NCBI GenBank assembly: GCA_025465385.1
Contig: JAODNG010000534.1
Location: forward strand, 1-9,571
Source: Pseudonocardiales bacterium
GTDB taxonomy: Bacteria; Actinomycetota; Actinomycetes; Mycobacteriales; Pseudonocardiaceae
Direction: 5' to 3'
DNA: 9,571 nucleotides
The number at the start of each line of letters is the position of its first letter. Within the stretch, counting starts at the first letter, position 1. The translations under genes and the position numbers were made by a program. Of the stretch, positions 1 through 6,260 are shown one piece after another. The notes below the pieces were generated by a model. That model was not told where the DNA came from and made no database searches. It was given only the letters and a program-made list of their open reading frames with translations.

Positions 1-64
1 GGAGCATTAGCGCCGCCGACATCTCCGCAGGCCCACCGACGGGCGCTGCTTCGCTGCTGGTCAT
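1..64 (-). CDS. Possible N-terminus of a leftward gene, partial
   Basis: An ATG at 62-64 on the minus strand opens a frame of 21 codons with no stop before the window edge; it would begin MTSSEAAPVGGPAEMSAALM. The composition suits an actinobacterial N-terminus, and it would lie 118 nt downstream of the XRE regulator on the same strand. No clear ribosome binding site precedes it, and 21 codons are too few to recognise a family. The plus strand also has an open frame (3 to about 253), but it runs into the end of the regulator gene and looks like chance. Treat this as a guess. Confidence 0.2.
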   Translation of the reverse strand, partial: MTSSEAAPVGGPAEMSAALML

Positions 65-182
65 AGTCAGTGACGCTAGGGCTAAGGCTAGCCAGCCTGG
101 AAGGATGTTGCGGAAAGTTGCGAGCAATCCCCTGGACTGGTCGCCCACAGGAAGCGCACGTAGAGGGACGGGCCACGGTGGG

Positions 183-1034
183 CTAGCCAAGTTCGTCGAT
201 GGCCTTAGTGATGAGGTCTCTCGCGGCACGTCCGTAGACGGCCGGCGTCTTTAGCGCCTCGAACATTCGGGTGTATAGCTGCAATTCTTGCGGTCTGTTG
301 ACCTCAATGCTTGCCGTGGGTGTCTCCAAAGTAACCAGAGCGTCATCGAAGATCCAAAATCCGGTGGACCCGACCGCGACCCGTTCCGTCATCATGGGAA
401 CGATTCCTAGCGAGACGTTCGGCAGTGACATCAGGGCAAGTAAACGATCTAACTGGCCAGCTTGGGTTTCAGCCGTGCCGAACCAGGTTCGTAACGCCTG
501 CTCTTCGAGCACGACAATGAACCGCTTGGCGCCGTGGTAGATCACCCGCTGACGCTCCATGCGGGTGGCGACTGCTTCTTCCAGGTCATTTGGTGCGCCG
601 AGGAATCTGATCCAAAACGACAGCATTGCCGAGCAATATCCGGCGGTTTGAAATAGGCCGGGTATCACGTTGTGCTCATATATGCGAAACAGTCTCGTGC
701 GTTCATACAAGGCGAGCGTGTGGGCGCCGACTACCCGCTTCATCCCGGCGCGGCTTTGACGCCGGAATTCCAGGTAGGCGGACTCAACGGCGCGCAGGGT
801 CGCCAGCAAATCGGATGCTTGGGCATCCGCACCGCAGGCTCGACACCAATCGCGAATGTCGCTATCGGATGGCGCTTGCACTCCATGCTCGATTTTGCTT
901 ACGCGTGTGTAGTGCTGACCTGTCACTGCGGCCAGCGCCCTCGCCGTGAGACCTGCATCCTTCCGCAGCTCACGAAGGCGGACGCCCAGCGCTTCCTGCT
1001 CCTGCTTGGCAGAGCTAGATGGGCTGGTAATCAC
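183..1034 (-). CDS. XRE-family DNA-binding regulator with DUF5753 domain (WhiJ-like)
   Basis: This is a 283-aa transcription factor. An XRE-type helix-turn-helix lies at about residues 16-70 (LRELRKDAGLT, then QHYTRVSKIEHG as the recognition helix region). A DUF5753 domain fills most of the rest, with its typical VIPGLFQTAGY at 123-133 and SLPNVSLGIVPM near 205. The GTG at 1032-1034 was chosen because the helix-turn-helix then starts at the usual distance from the N-terminus and the length fits the family; a longer frame to 1133 only overlaps more of the preceding gene. It overlaps the DUF6879 gene by 20 nt, so the two are probably translationally coupled. Family knowledge: such proteins (WhiJ type) are numerous in actinobacteria, sit beside small partner proteins, and several affect development. 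Two TTA codons (L195, L198) and a GC content visibly below that of the neighbours suggest transfer. The target DNA is unknown, but autoregulation at 1753-1806 is likely. Confidence 0.9.
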   Translation of the reverse strand: MITSPSSSAKQEQEALGVRLRELRKDAGLTARALAAVTGQHYTRVSKIEHGVQAPSDSDIRDWCRACGADAQASDLLATLRAVESAYLEFRRQSRAGMKRVVGAHTLALYERTRLFRIYEHNVIPGLFQTAGYCSAMLSFWIRFLGAPNDLEEAVATRMERQRVIYHGAKRFIVVLEEQALRTWFGTAETQAGQLDRLLALMSLPNVSLGIVPMMTERVAVGSTGFWIFDDALVTLETPTASIEVNRPQELQLYTRMFEALKTPAVYGRAARDLITKAIDELG

Positions 1035-1533
1035 TGTGGGCGATCGACAGTTTCCACACAGCCTCGAAGGCCGACCGGCAGAGTCGAATGTCGGCGGGAT
1101 CGGTGGACATGACCTTGTCTGTACCCAAACCATTCCCCGCGTAGATCAAAAAAACGATCAGGTGGTCATCGAAAAGGTAGAAGTCGTTACCAGGAAGGGC
1201 TACAGATGACACCAGCCGACGGGGAACCCACCGGATTTCTTCACCTGCTTCAACCATTGGATAAGCGATGCTGTAGGACCAGCGTTGGTAATCGCTGAGC
1301 GGTTCAGAGACAATTCGAGCGCGACGCACCGACTTCCCGACCTTGACCTGCTCACGTAGTGCGGAGCACCAGTCCTGTAGCCATTCCAGGTCATCAGGCT
1401 CACCGGCTGCCCATTTAGCCATGTGCGGCAGTTCTGTCGCCGTCCCGTACGTGTCGCGGGTTTCCAGATGGATAGCGTCGCGTTCGAAGTGAGCCAGGAG
1501 ACTGTCGAACTCATCATCCGTTATCGACGTCAC
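1015..1533 (-). CDS. DUF6879 family protein
   Basis: This is a soluble 172-aa protein of the DUF6879 family, whose biochemical role is unknown. Family features are the N-terminal DDEFDSLL...AIHLETRD stretch, RARIVSEPLSDYQRW at about 71-85, AGEEIRWVPR at 96-105 and DFYLFDD at 117-123. The GTG at 1531-1533 was chosen because the family pattern begins right after it and a purine-rich stretch (GGCAGGCAGAG) precedes it; an upstream start at 1593 would push the overlap with the 73-aa gene to 80 nt. The chosen start overlaps that gene by 20 nt, exactly as this gene overlaps the regulator downstream. No signal peptide or membrane segment is visible. Known context: DUF6879 genes commonly sit beside XRE-DUF5753 regulators in actinobacteria, in the place DUF397 proteins take in other such loci. 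A partner or modulator of the regulator is the natural inference, unproven. Confidence 0.85.
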   Translation of the reverse strand: MTSITDDEFDSLLAHFERDAIHLETRDTYGTATELPHMAKWAAGEPDDLEWLQDWCSALREQVKVGKSVRRARIVSEPLSDYQRWSYSIAYPMVEAGEEIRWVPRRLVSSVALPGNDFYLFDDHLIVFLIYAGNGLGTDKVMSTDPADIRLCRSAFEAVWKLSIAHSDYQPI

Positions 1534-1735
1534 GCTCTGCCTGCCTGAAGAACTGTGCCATCCTGTCTGGGATTTCCACGCACCCCTCGCCATCGGGGAT
1601 GTCCATCTGGCCGAGCGCGGCTGGGTCGGTGACGACCCAGCCCTGCACGACCCAGGAGGCCCGATCCGTCCGGTATACCGTCGGTGAGCCAGTTGGGTTG
1701 GAGTCCGGGTCCTTGCCTATGAACGTTAGACGCAC
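1514..1735 (-). CDS. Small 73-aa protein leading the DUF6879/XRE cassette
   Basis: This small protein starts at the GTG at 1733-1735, preceded by a G-rich stretch (TAGGGCGGGAACCAC) that can serve as ribosome binding site. The sequence has SPTVYRTDR, VVQGWVVTDP and DIPDGEGCVEIPDRM, matching a small actinobacterial family often found at the head of DUF6879/XRE loci; no function for it is known to me. The content looks like a compact beta-rich fold with a short C-terminal helix. It is not an obvious DUF397 protein, although size and place are similar. It is the first gene behind the candidate promoter at 1778-1806 and overlaps the DUF6879 gene by 20 nt, so the three are very likely one operon. 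A toxin-antitoxin or modulator role can be imagined, but nothing in the sequence proves it. Confidence 0.8.
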   Translation of the reverse strand: MRLTFIGKDPDSNPTGSPTVYRTDRASWVVQGWVVTDPAALGQMDIPDGEGCVEIPDRMAQFFRQAERDVDNG

Positions 1736-1752
1736 GTGGTTCCCGCCCTACT

Positions 1753-1768
1753 AGTTGCAAGAAGTTGC
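1753..1768. promoter_or_regulatory. Candidate operator: AGTTGC direct repeat
   Basis: AGTTGC occurs at 1753-1758 and again at 1763-1768, a spacing of 10 bp or one helical turn; the first copy extends into the palindrome TTGCAA (1755-1760). The pair lies just downstream of the predicted start point of the cassette, a natural place for self-repression by the XRE protein. This is inference from position and spacing. Confidence 0.4.
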
Positions 1769-1777
1769 GTTCCTACT

Positions 1778-1806
1778 ATCCTCACTCGGCACACGCGGCG
1801 CGTCAA
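1778..1806 (-). promoter_or_regulatory. Candidate promoter of the 73-aa/DUF6879/XRE operon
   Basis: On the minus strand TTGACG (1801-1806) is followed after exactly 17 nt by GAGGAT (1778-1783). These resemble the vegetative actinobacterial boxes TTGACA and TAGGAT, each with one mismatch. Transcription would start near 1771, giving a leader of about 35 nt before the GTG at 1735. No experimental support. Confidence 0.55.
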
Positions 1807-1871
1807 TGAGCCGGTGACACCGGCGTTGGTGATCAAGCGAGTTGGACGAAACGGATCACTGCACCGGCTCA
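1807..1871. repeat. Nested inverted repeats between the XRE operon and menC
   Basis: A perfect 15-bp palindrome, GCCGGTG-A-CACCGGC, lies at 1810-1824, directly behind the -35 box of the leftward promoter. The left arm, extended to TGAGCCGGTG (1807-1816), is repeated in perfect inversion as CACCGGCTCA at 1862-1871. The left arm can therefore pair with either of two right arms. This could be a binding site for a dimeric regulator of either flanking gene, or alternative structures in a menC leader. Confidence 0.45.
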
Positions 1872-1908
1872 CTCGCAGCGGCCACTGAGACGAGGACGTC
1901 AGCACCTG

Positions 1909-2937
1909 ATGAGCGGTCCAGAGGAAGTCAGCACAGGGGCCATCGGCACCGTCGATTTCGACGGCGCCCGCGTGTACGCCATCCCGATGCGCGTGCGGTT
2001 CCGGGGGATCGCCATTCGGGAAGGGATGCTGATCGAGGGCCCCGGTGGCTGGGGTGAGTTCTGCCCGTTCGCCGACTACGACGATGCGGAGTGCGCCCCA
2101 TGGCTGGCTACCGCCATCGAGCAGTGCACCATCGGCTGGCCGTCAGCGGTGCGCGATCGTGTCCCGATCAACTGCACCGTGCCGGCAGTCAACCCGGAAC
2201 GTGCGCACGAGATCACCGCCGGATCCGGATGCCGCACCGCCAAGGTCAAGGTCGCTGACCACCCGGAGTCGCTGTCCGAGGACCTGGCACGGGTCGAGGC
2301 GGTCCGTGACGCGCTGGGCTCCGGCGGGGCGATCCGGGTGGACGCCAACGGCGGGTGGGACGTCGACACCGCCGTCGCCCACATCCGCCGACTCGACAAG
2401 GCCGCGAGCGGTTTGGAGTACGTCGAGCAGCCCTGCCGCAGCATCGACGAACTCGCTACCGTCCGCCGCCAGGTCGACGTGCGGATCGCCGCTGACGAGT
2501 CCATCCGCCGCACCGAAGACCCGCTGCGAGTGGCGGTCGCGGGGGCCGCCGATGTGGCAGTGATCAAGTGCTCCCCGCTGGGCGGTGTGTGGCGCTCGTT
2601 GCAAGTCGCCGCAGCGGCCGGGCTGCCGTGCGTGGTGTCTTCCGCGCTGGAGACCAGTGTTGGGCTCGCCGCCCAACTCGCACTGGCGGCGGCGCTGCCA
2701 GAACTGGACTTCGCCTGCGGGCTCGGCACGCTGTCCCTGCTCGACGGCGACGTGGTCGCCGAATCCGGATCGCTGCGGGCCGTCGATGGCTACCTTCCAG
2801 TCCCGCACGGGCGCCCGGCACCTGACCCTGGCCTGCTGAAGAAATACGAGCTGACCGACCCGCAGCGTGCTGGCTGGTGGCGGGATCGGCTGCGCCGGGT
2901 CCGGGCCGTACAACAGGCCGCGCTACAGCGCGCGTAG
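1909..2937 (+). CDS. menC: o-Succinylbenzoate synthase MenC
   Basis: This 342-aa enolase-superfamily enzyme dehydrates SHCHC to o-succinylbenzoate in menaquinone synthesis (EC 4.2.1.113), in the cytoplasm. The N-terminal capping part carries the actinobacterial OSBS signature VRFRGI..REG and GPGGWGEFCPF. In the barrel all catalytic residues are present: the KVK pair K112/K114, metal ligands D145 (VDANGG), E173 (VEQP) and D196 (ADES), and K220 (VIK). SSALETSVG and ACGLGT follow, as in the mycobacterial enzyme. The length fits this subgroup. The ATG at 1909 has a GAGGAC stretch upstream. It is transcribed alone, divergently from the cassette on its left, and its TAG directly abuts the stop of the LigD-like gene on the other strand. 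The product feeds menaquinone, the likely electron acceptor of the NADH dehydrogenase further along. Confidence 0.95.
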   Translation: MSGPEEVSTGAIGTVDFDGARVYAIPMRVRFRGIAIREGMLIEGPGGWGEFCPFADYDDAECAPWLATAIEQCTIGWPSAVRDRVPINCTVPAVNPERAHEITAGSGCRTAKVKVADHPESLSEDLARVEAVRDALGSGGAIRVDANGGWDVDTAVAHIRRLDKAASGLEYVEQPCRSIDELATVRRQVDVRIAADESIRRTEDPLRVAVAGAADVAVIKCSPLGGVWRSLQVAAAAGLPCVVSSALETSVGLAAQLALAAALPELDFACGLGTLSLLDGDVVAESGSLRAVDGYLPVPHGRPAPDPGLLKKYELTDPQRAGWWRDRLRRVRAVQQAALQRA

Positions 2938-4536
2938 CTATAACGCCGGCAGTTCTTGGGCCCGGCCGATGAGCGGGGCGAGTGGATCGCCGACGCTGCT
3001 CACTCGGTCCAGCACGGTGCGGATCGTCCAGCGGTCCGGCCGCAGCTCGGGGTCCTGCAGCTCGTCCCAGCCGATGGGGACGGACACCGGCGCGCTGGCT
3101 GCCGGCCGAGCGCTGAACGGCGCCACCAACGTCTTGTTGATGGCGTTCTGGGTGTAGTCCAGGCGCGCGAGCCCGTGCCGGCGATCTTTCTGCCATTCCC
3201 AGCTGACCAGCTCCGGGACGGTGCGGCCGATGGCGCGCGACACCTTCTCGACCCAAGCTCTGGTGTCGGCGAAGGTGTAGCCGCCGCGGACCGGGACCCA
3301 GATCTGCAGGCCACGCTGGCCGGTGACCTTCGGCATCGCGTCGACGCGGAGGTGCTCGAGTGCGACCCGGTAGAGCCGGGCGAGCACCAGGACGTCGTCG
3401 AAGCTGCTGGCCGAACCGGGATCGATGTCGATCAGCGCCCAGGTCGGCTGGTGCACATCGGGGAGCTTGGAAGTCCACGGGTGCAGCTCCACTGCCGCGA
3501 AGTTCGCCAGCCAGACCAGCGCGGGAACACTGTCGATGACGGCGTACCACTGGGTCTCGCCCGGATCGGCCTCTTCGTTGCGCCAGCGGGACAGCCACTC
3601 CGGCGCGTGGCTGGGGACCTCCTTGTGCCAGAAGCCCGGGCGGTCCACGCCATCCGGATAGCGGTGGGAGTTCACCGGGCGATCGGCGAGGTAGGGGAGC
3701 ATGAACGGGGCGATCAGCGCGTGATAGCGGATGAGGTCACGCTTGGTCACCGGAGGCTCAGGATCGCGCCCGGGGAACAGCACCTTGTCCAGGTTGGTCA
3801 GCTTGAGCTCACGGCCCTGCACGACCCACCGACCGTCAGATCCCAACGCGTCGAGTTCGGCGAGCTCCTCGGCGGTCGGCGGGTCCCATACCGGCGCTCG
3901 CTCCGGGGCCAACGCAACGGCGGCTTCGGCGGCCGGCTTGTCGCTGCGCCACAGCGACTCGGGCGCCGCGGCGACCTCATCGTTGGTGCGTCCGGTCTTG
4001 ACCGACAAGGGGTGGTCCTCCGGATCCCAGCCGGGCCGCGCGTGGTCGTCGTTCTTGTGAATCAACAGCCACTGCTCTTTACCTGGCCGGGCGTCGTCAC
4101 GGCGGACGAGCACGAACCGGCCGGCCAGCTTCTCGCCATGCAGGTCGAAATGCAGCTCACCGCGCTCGATGGCCCGTGCCGGGTCGTCGGTCTCGGCGGG
4201 TTGCCAGGTTCCCCAGTCCCACACGATGACGTCGCCGCCGCCGTATTCGCCCTTCGGGATGATGCCCTCGAAATCGAAGTACTCAAGGGGGTGGTCCTCG
4301 ACATGGACCGCCAGTTGCCTTGCCTTGGGGTCCAGCGTCGGCCCCTTCGGCACCGCCCAGCTGACCAGGACGCCAGCCACCTCCAGCCGCAGGTCGTAGT
4401 GCAGCCGGCGGGCTCGGTGGCGTTGCACGACGAACCGGCTCTGACCCACCGGCGACGTGGCCCCGGCCGGCTCCGCGGTGACCGAGAAGTCGCGCTTGGC
4501 CCGGTAAGTCTTCAGCCGCTCCTGCTGATCGCTCAT
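2938..4536 (-). CDS. LigD-like end-joining protein: 3'-phosphoesterase plus polymerase domains, no ligase domain
   Basis: This 532-aa protein has two domains of bacterial non-homologous end joining. Residues about 20-185 form the 3'-phosphoesterase (PE): the HxxxxxHYDLRLE signature gives H40, H46, D48, R50 and E52, with H82 and Y86 in DHPLEY; these correspond at a constant offset of two to the catalytic set of Pseudomonas LigD. After a linker (about 186-240) comes the primase-like polymerase (POL, about 241-532): HPW at 352-354, the DID metal site at 370-372, TGQRGLQIWVP at 405-415 and the third carboxylate D460 in LDYTQNA. The motif II position usually held by histidine is Q411. No ATP-dependent ligase domain or Ku gene is present here, so sealing must rely on another protein. 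The ATG at 4534-4536 has GGCGAGG just upstream; the frame stays open to 4965, but that part has no domain and covers the divergent gene. Inferred role: trimming and filling broken ends. Confidence 0.92.
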   Translation of the reverse strand: MSDQQERLKTYRAKRDFSVTAEPAGATSPVGQSRFVVQRHRARRLHYDLRLEVAGVLVSWAVPKGPTLDPKARQLAVHVEDHPLEYFDFEGIIPKGEYGGGDVIVWDWGTWQPAETDDPARAIERGELHFDLHGEKLAGRFVLVRRDDARPGKEQWLLIHKNDDHARPGWDPEDHPLSVKTGRTNDEVAAAPESLWRSDKPAAEAAVALAPERAPVWDPPTAEELAELDALGSDGRWVVQGRELKLTNLDKVLFPGRDPEPPVTKRDLIRYHALIAPFMLPYLADRPVNSHRYPDGVDRPGFWHKEVPSHAPEWLSRWRNEEADPGETQWYAVIDSVPALVWLANFAAVELHPWTSKLPDVHQPTWALIDIDPGSASSFDDVLVLARLYRVALEHLRVDAMPKVTGQRGLQIWVPVRGGYTFADTRAWVEKVSRAIGRTVPELVSWEWQKDRRHGLARLDYTQNAINKTLVAPFSARPAASAPVSVPIGWDELQDPELRPDRWTIRTVLDRVSSVGDPLAPLIGRAQELPAL

Positions 4537-4562
4537 CGAGCCTCGCCTGCCCTCATGGTGCA

Positions 4563-4589
4563 GGTATACCCGCGGCCGAGCCAGCTCAA
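4563..4589 (-). promoter_or_regulatory. Weak candidate promoter of the LigD-like gene
   Basis: On the minus strand TTGAGC (4584-4589) is followed after 15 nt by TATACC (4563-4568), 26 nt before the start codon. The boxes are passable but the spacing is short. No matching promoter could be picked for the divergent gene at 4662. Confidence 0.25.
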
Positions 4590-4661
4590 CATCACGTCCC
4601 GGCGGGTCCGCCTGACGGGGCCATGGCAAGGTAGCACCGTGATCGAATCCAGGGAGTCGAC

Positions 4662-5051
4662 ATGATGCCGCAAGCTCGACTGTGCGGAATCGCGCTCGGG
4701 GCCGGGCGGGTCGCCATCGGCGTCGTGGCGCTGGTGCGACCGGATCTGATGGCTCGGGCGTGGGTGGGCGCGGTCCAGGCCGCCGGGCCCGCGGGGGTGG
4801 TGTTAGGTCGCGCCGCGGGTGGCCGTGACATCGCACTCGGGGTCGGCGCGTTGCTCGCGTCGTCCCGGAGAAACGGGCGTGGACTGCTGGGGTGGACCGT
4901 TGCCGGATCGTTCTGTGACGCGGTCGATGTGGCCGCGACCGTCGCTTCGTGGCGCGAACTGCCACCGCGAGGACGCTGCGCCGTCGCTGGTGCCGCCAGT
5001 TCCGGTGCTCTGCTGGGCGCGTTGACGGTCGTGCTCGCCCGGCGGGGATAG
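4662..5051 (+). CDS. Small integral membrane protein, function unknown
   Basis: This 129-aa protein has hydrophobic stretches at about residues 8-25, 55-67, 75-96 and 107-126, consistent with three or four membrane helices. Between them lie GRVAIG, a GRAAGGRDIALG motif (50-60) and an F-CDAVDV segment (84-90). This pattern recurs in small actinobacterial membrane proteins (DUF4267-like), none with a clear role; the assignment is by resemblance only. Two adjacent ATGs (4662, 4665) follow AGGGAG at 4651-4656; the first gives 5-nt spacing, the second 8 nt, and either could be used. Codon 48 is TTA, rare in such DNA. The GTG of amn begins 4 nt after this stop, so the two genes form one unit, and the ligD-like gene diverges from it. 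A functional link to AMP breakdown is possible but not shown. Confidence 0.75.
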   Translation: MMPQARLCGIALGAGRVAIGVVALVRPDLMARAWVGAVQAAGPAGVVLGRAAGGRDIALGVGALLASSRRNGRGLLGWTVAGSFCDAVDVAATVASWRELPPRGRCAVAGAASSGALLGALTVVLARRG

Positions 5052-5055
5052 CGCG

Positions 5056-6243
5056 GTGAGCTGCGGTGACGTGCAGGTCGACGGAGCCGATCTCAGGTCC
5101 GGCGACCTCGACGGCGCGGTGGGCGGCCTGCTTGATGCACTCGACGCCGTGGACGCCGACGGTTGGTATCCGGCGATCGACGTGGTCCGTCCCTGGTCAG
5201 TGCACAACCCGCGGATCACCGGCGAGTTCGCCCGGCCGGGGGCGATCCGGCGCTACCTGCACCGTGAGCTGTCCGCGTTGCTGTGCGCGGGTGCGCGGGT
5301 CCGGGTCCGTCCGGCACGCCCGGCGATAGCCTTCACCGACCCGGACTTCTTCGCCGCGCTCGATGAGGACCGTTTCGATCTGCGCGCGAAGAAGCTGTTC
5401 CTGTTCAGCCCGGAACGTATGGCGCTGTCACTGGACCGGCTGGCGCATTACTGCGGCACGCCAGCGGAGGCCTTCGAGCGGCACCTACTGTTCACCAACT
5501 ACACGATGCACATCGAGGCGTTCCAAGAGCGGTTCCCGGACGCGGAGGGCCCGGCGCGCGACGGCGTGCAGATGCCGGCCTGGCACCACCACACCCCCGC
5601 CGGTGACGGGGTCAGCCTGGTCAACATCGGCGTCGGACCGACGAACGCCAAGACCGTGACCGACCACCTCGCGGTGCTGCGGCCGGACACGATGATGATG
5701 ATCGGGCACTGTGGTGGCCTACGGAACCATCAGCGTCTCGGCGACTTCGTGGTCGCCACCGCCTACCAACGTGCGGACCACGTGCTCGACGGGGTGCTGC
5801 CCGCGGATGTGCCGGTGATCCCGAACCACCGGCTGAACACCTTCCTGCTCGACGCCCTGGATGCCGCCGAGGCGCAGTACCGGCTGGGCGTCGTGCATAC
5901 CACCGACAACCGCAACTGGGAGTTCAACCAAGGCAGCACGCTCGCGGCGATGCGGGCCTCGCGCAGCACCGCGGTGGACATGGAGTCAGCGACGATCGCG
6001 GGCAACGGGTTCCGGTACCGCATTCCCAACGCAACGTTGCTGTGCGTCTCGGACAAACCGTTGCACGCGTCACCGAAGCTGTCCGCCAACGCGTCGGCGT
6101 TCTACGAGACAAGTAAACGCCAGCACCTCGCGATTGCGCTGTCATGCCTGGACCGGGTGCGCCGCGAGCACCCCGACGGGCTGCCCAGTCACGACATTCG
6201 CTCCGTCGACGAGCCGCTGTTCGAGGTGGACGCTACGGAGTGA
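5056..6243 (+). CDS. amn: AMP nucleosidase
   Basis: This 395-aa enzyme hydrolyses AMP to adenine and ribose 5-phosphate (EC 3.2.2.4), adjusting the adenylate pool. Residues about 40-170 match the Amn-specific N-terminal domain (RPWSVHNPRITGEFARPG, LLFTNYTMHIEAF). The catalytic phosphorylase-like domain follows, with GPTNAKTVTDHLAVLRP at 194-210, GHCGGLRNHQ at 217-226, DHVLDGVLP at 241-249, TTDNRNWE at 282-289, DMESATIA at 308-315 and CVSDKPLH at 330-337, which holds the expected catalytic aspartate D333. The length is below the roughly 480 residues of the E. coli enzyme, mostly at the N-terminus. The GTG start at 5056 lies 4 nt behind the preceding gene, whose last codons (GGCGGGG) can serve as ribosome binding site. 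It converges on the NADH dehydrogenase with 8 nt between stops. The enzyme is best known from proteobacteria, so its presence here is of some note. Confidence 0.92.
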   Translation: MSCGDVQVDGADLRSGDLDGAVGGLLDALDAVDADGWYPAIDVVRPWSVHNPRITGEFARPGAIRRYLHRELSALLCAGARVRVRPARPAIAFTDPDFFAALDEDRFDLRAKKLFLFSPERMALSLDRLAHYCGTPAEAFERHLLFTNYTMHIEAFQERFPDAEGPARDGVQMPAWHHHTPAGDGVSLVNIGVGPTNAKTVTDHLAVLRPDTMMMIGHCGGLRNHQRLGDFVVATAYQRADHVLDGVLPADVPVIPNHRLNTFLLDALDAAEAQYRLGVVHTTDNRNWEFNQGSTLAAMRASRSTAVDMESATIAGNGFRYRIPNATLLCVSDKPLHASPKLSANASAFYETSKRQHLAIALSCLDRVRREHPDGLPSHDIRSVDEPLFEVDATE

Positions 6244-6260
6244 CCAGAGCCTCAGCTGGT
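6243..6260. terminator. Weak hairpin at the amn/ndh convergence
   Basis: ACCAG (6243-6247) and CTGGT (6256-6260) can form a 5-bp stem with an 8-nt loop spanning the 8-nt gap between the two convergent stop codons. There is no T tract. It may help end transcription from either side, but the stem is short. Confidence 0.2.

Noticed and set aside
3..253. Plus-strand open frame entering from the left edge
   Set aside because: It overlaps the end of the XRE gene on the other strand by about 70 nt and shows no recognisable protein pattern.
1035..1133. Longer start of the XRE regulator (33 extra residues)
   Set aside because: The extra residues lie wholly inside the DUF6879 gene and have no helix-turn-helix features; the GTG at 1034 gives the usual length and the same 20-nt overlap as the previous junction.
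2564..3598. A 344-codon minus-strand frame crossing from the LigD-like gene into menC
   Set aside because: It overlaps two well-supported genes in another frame and its composition (Arg/Ala/Pro rich, low complexity) is that of a shadow.
2956..4665. A 569-codon open frame on the plus strand opposite the LigD-like gene
   Set aside because: It is the antisense of a gene with clear conserved domains; long open frames on the opposite strand are common at this GC content, and the predicted protein shows no recognisable motif.
4537..4965. N-terminal extension of the LigD-like protein by 143 residues
   Set aside because: It is Arg/Pro-rich with no domain, covers the start of the divergent membrane-protein gene, and the ATG at 4536 has a good ribosome binding site and the normal distance to the PE domain.
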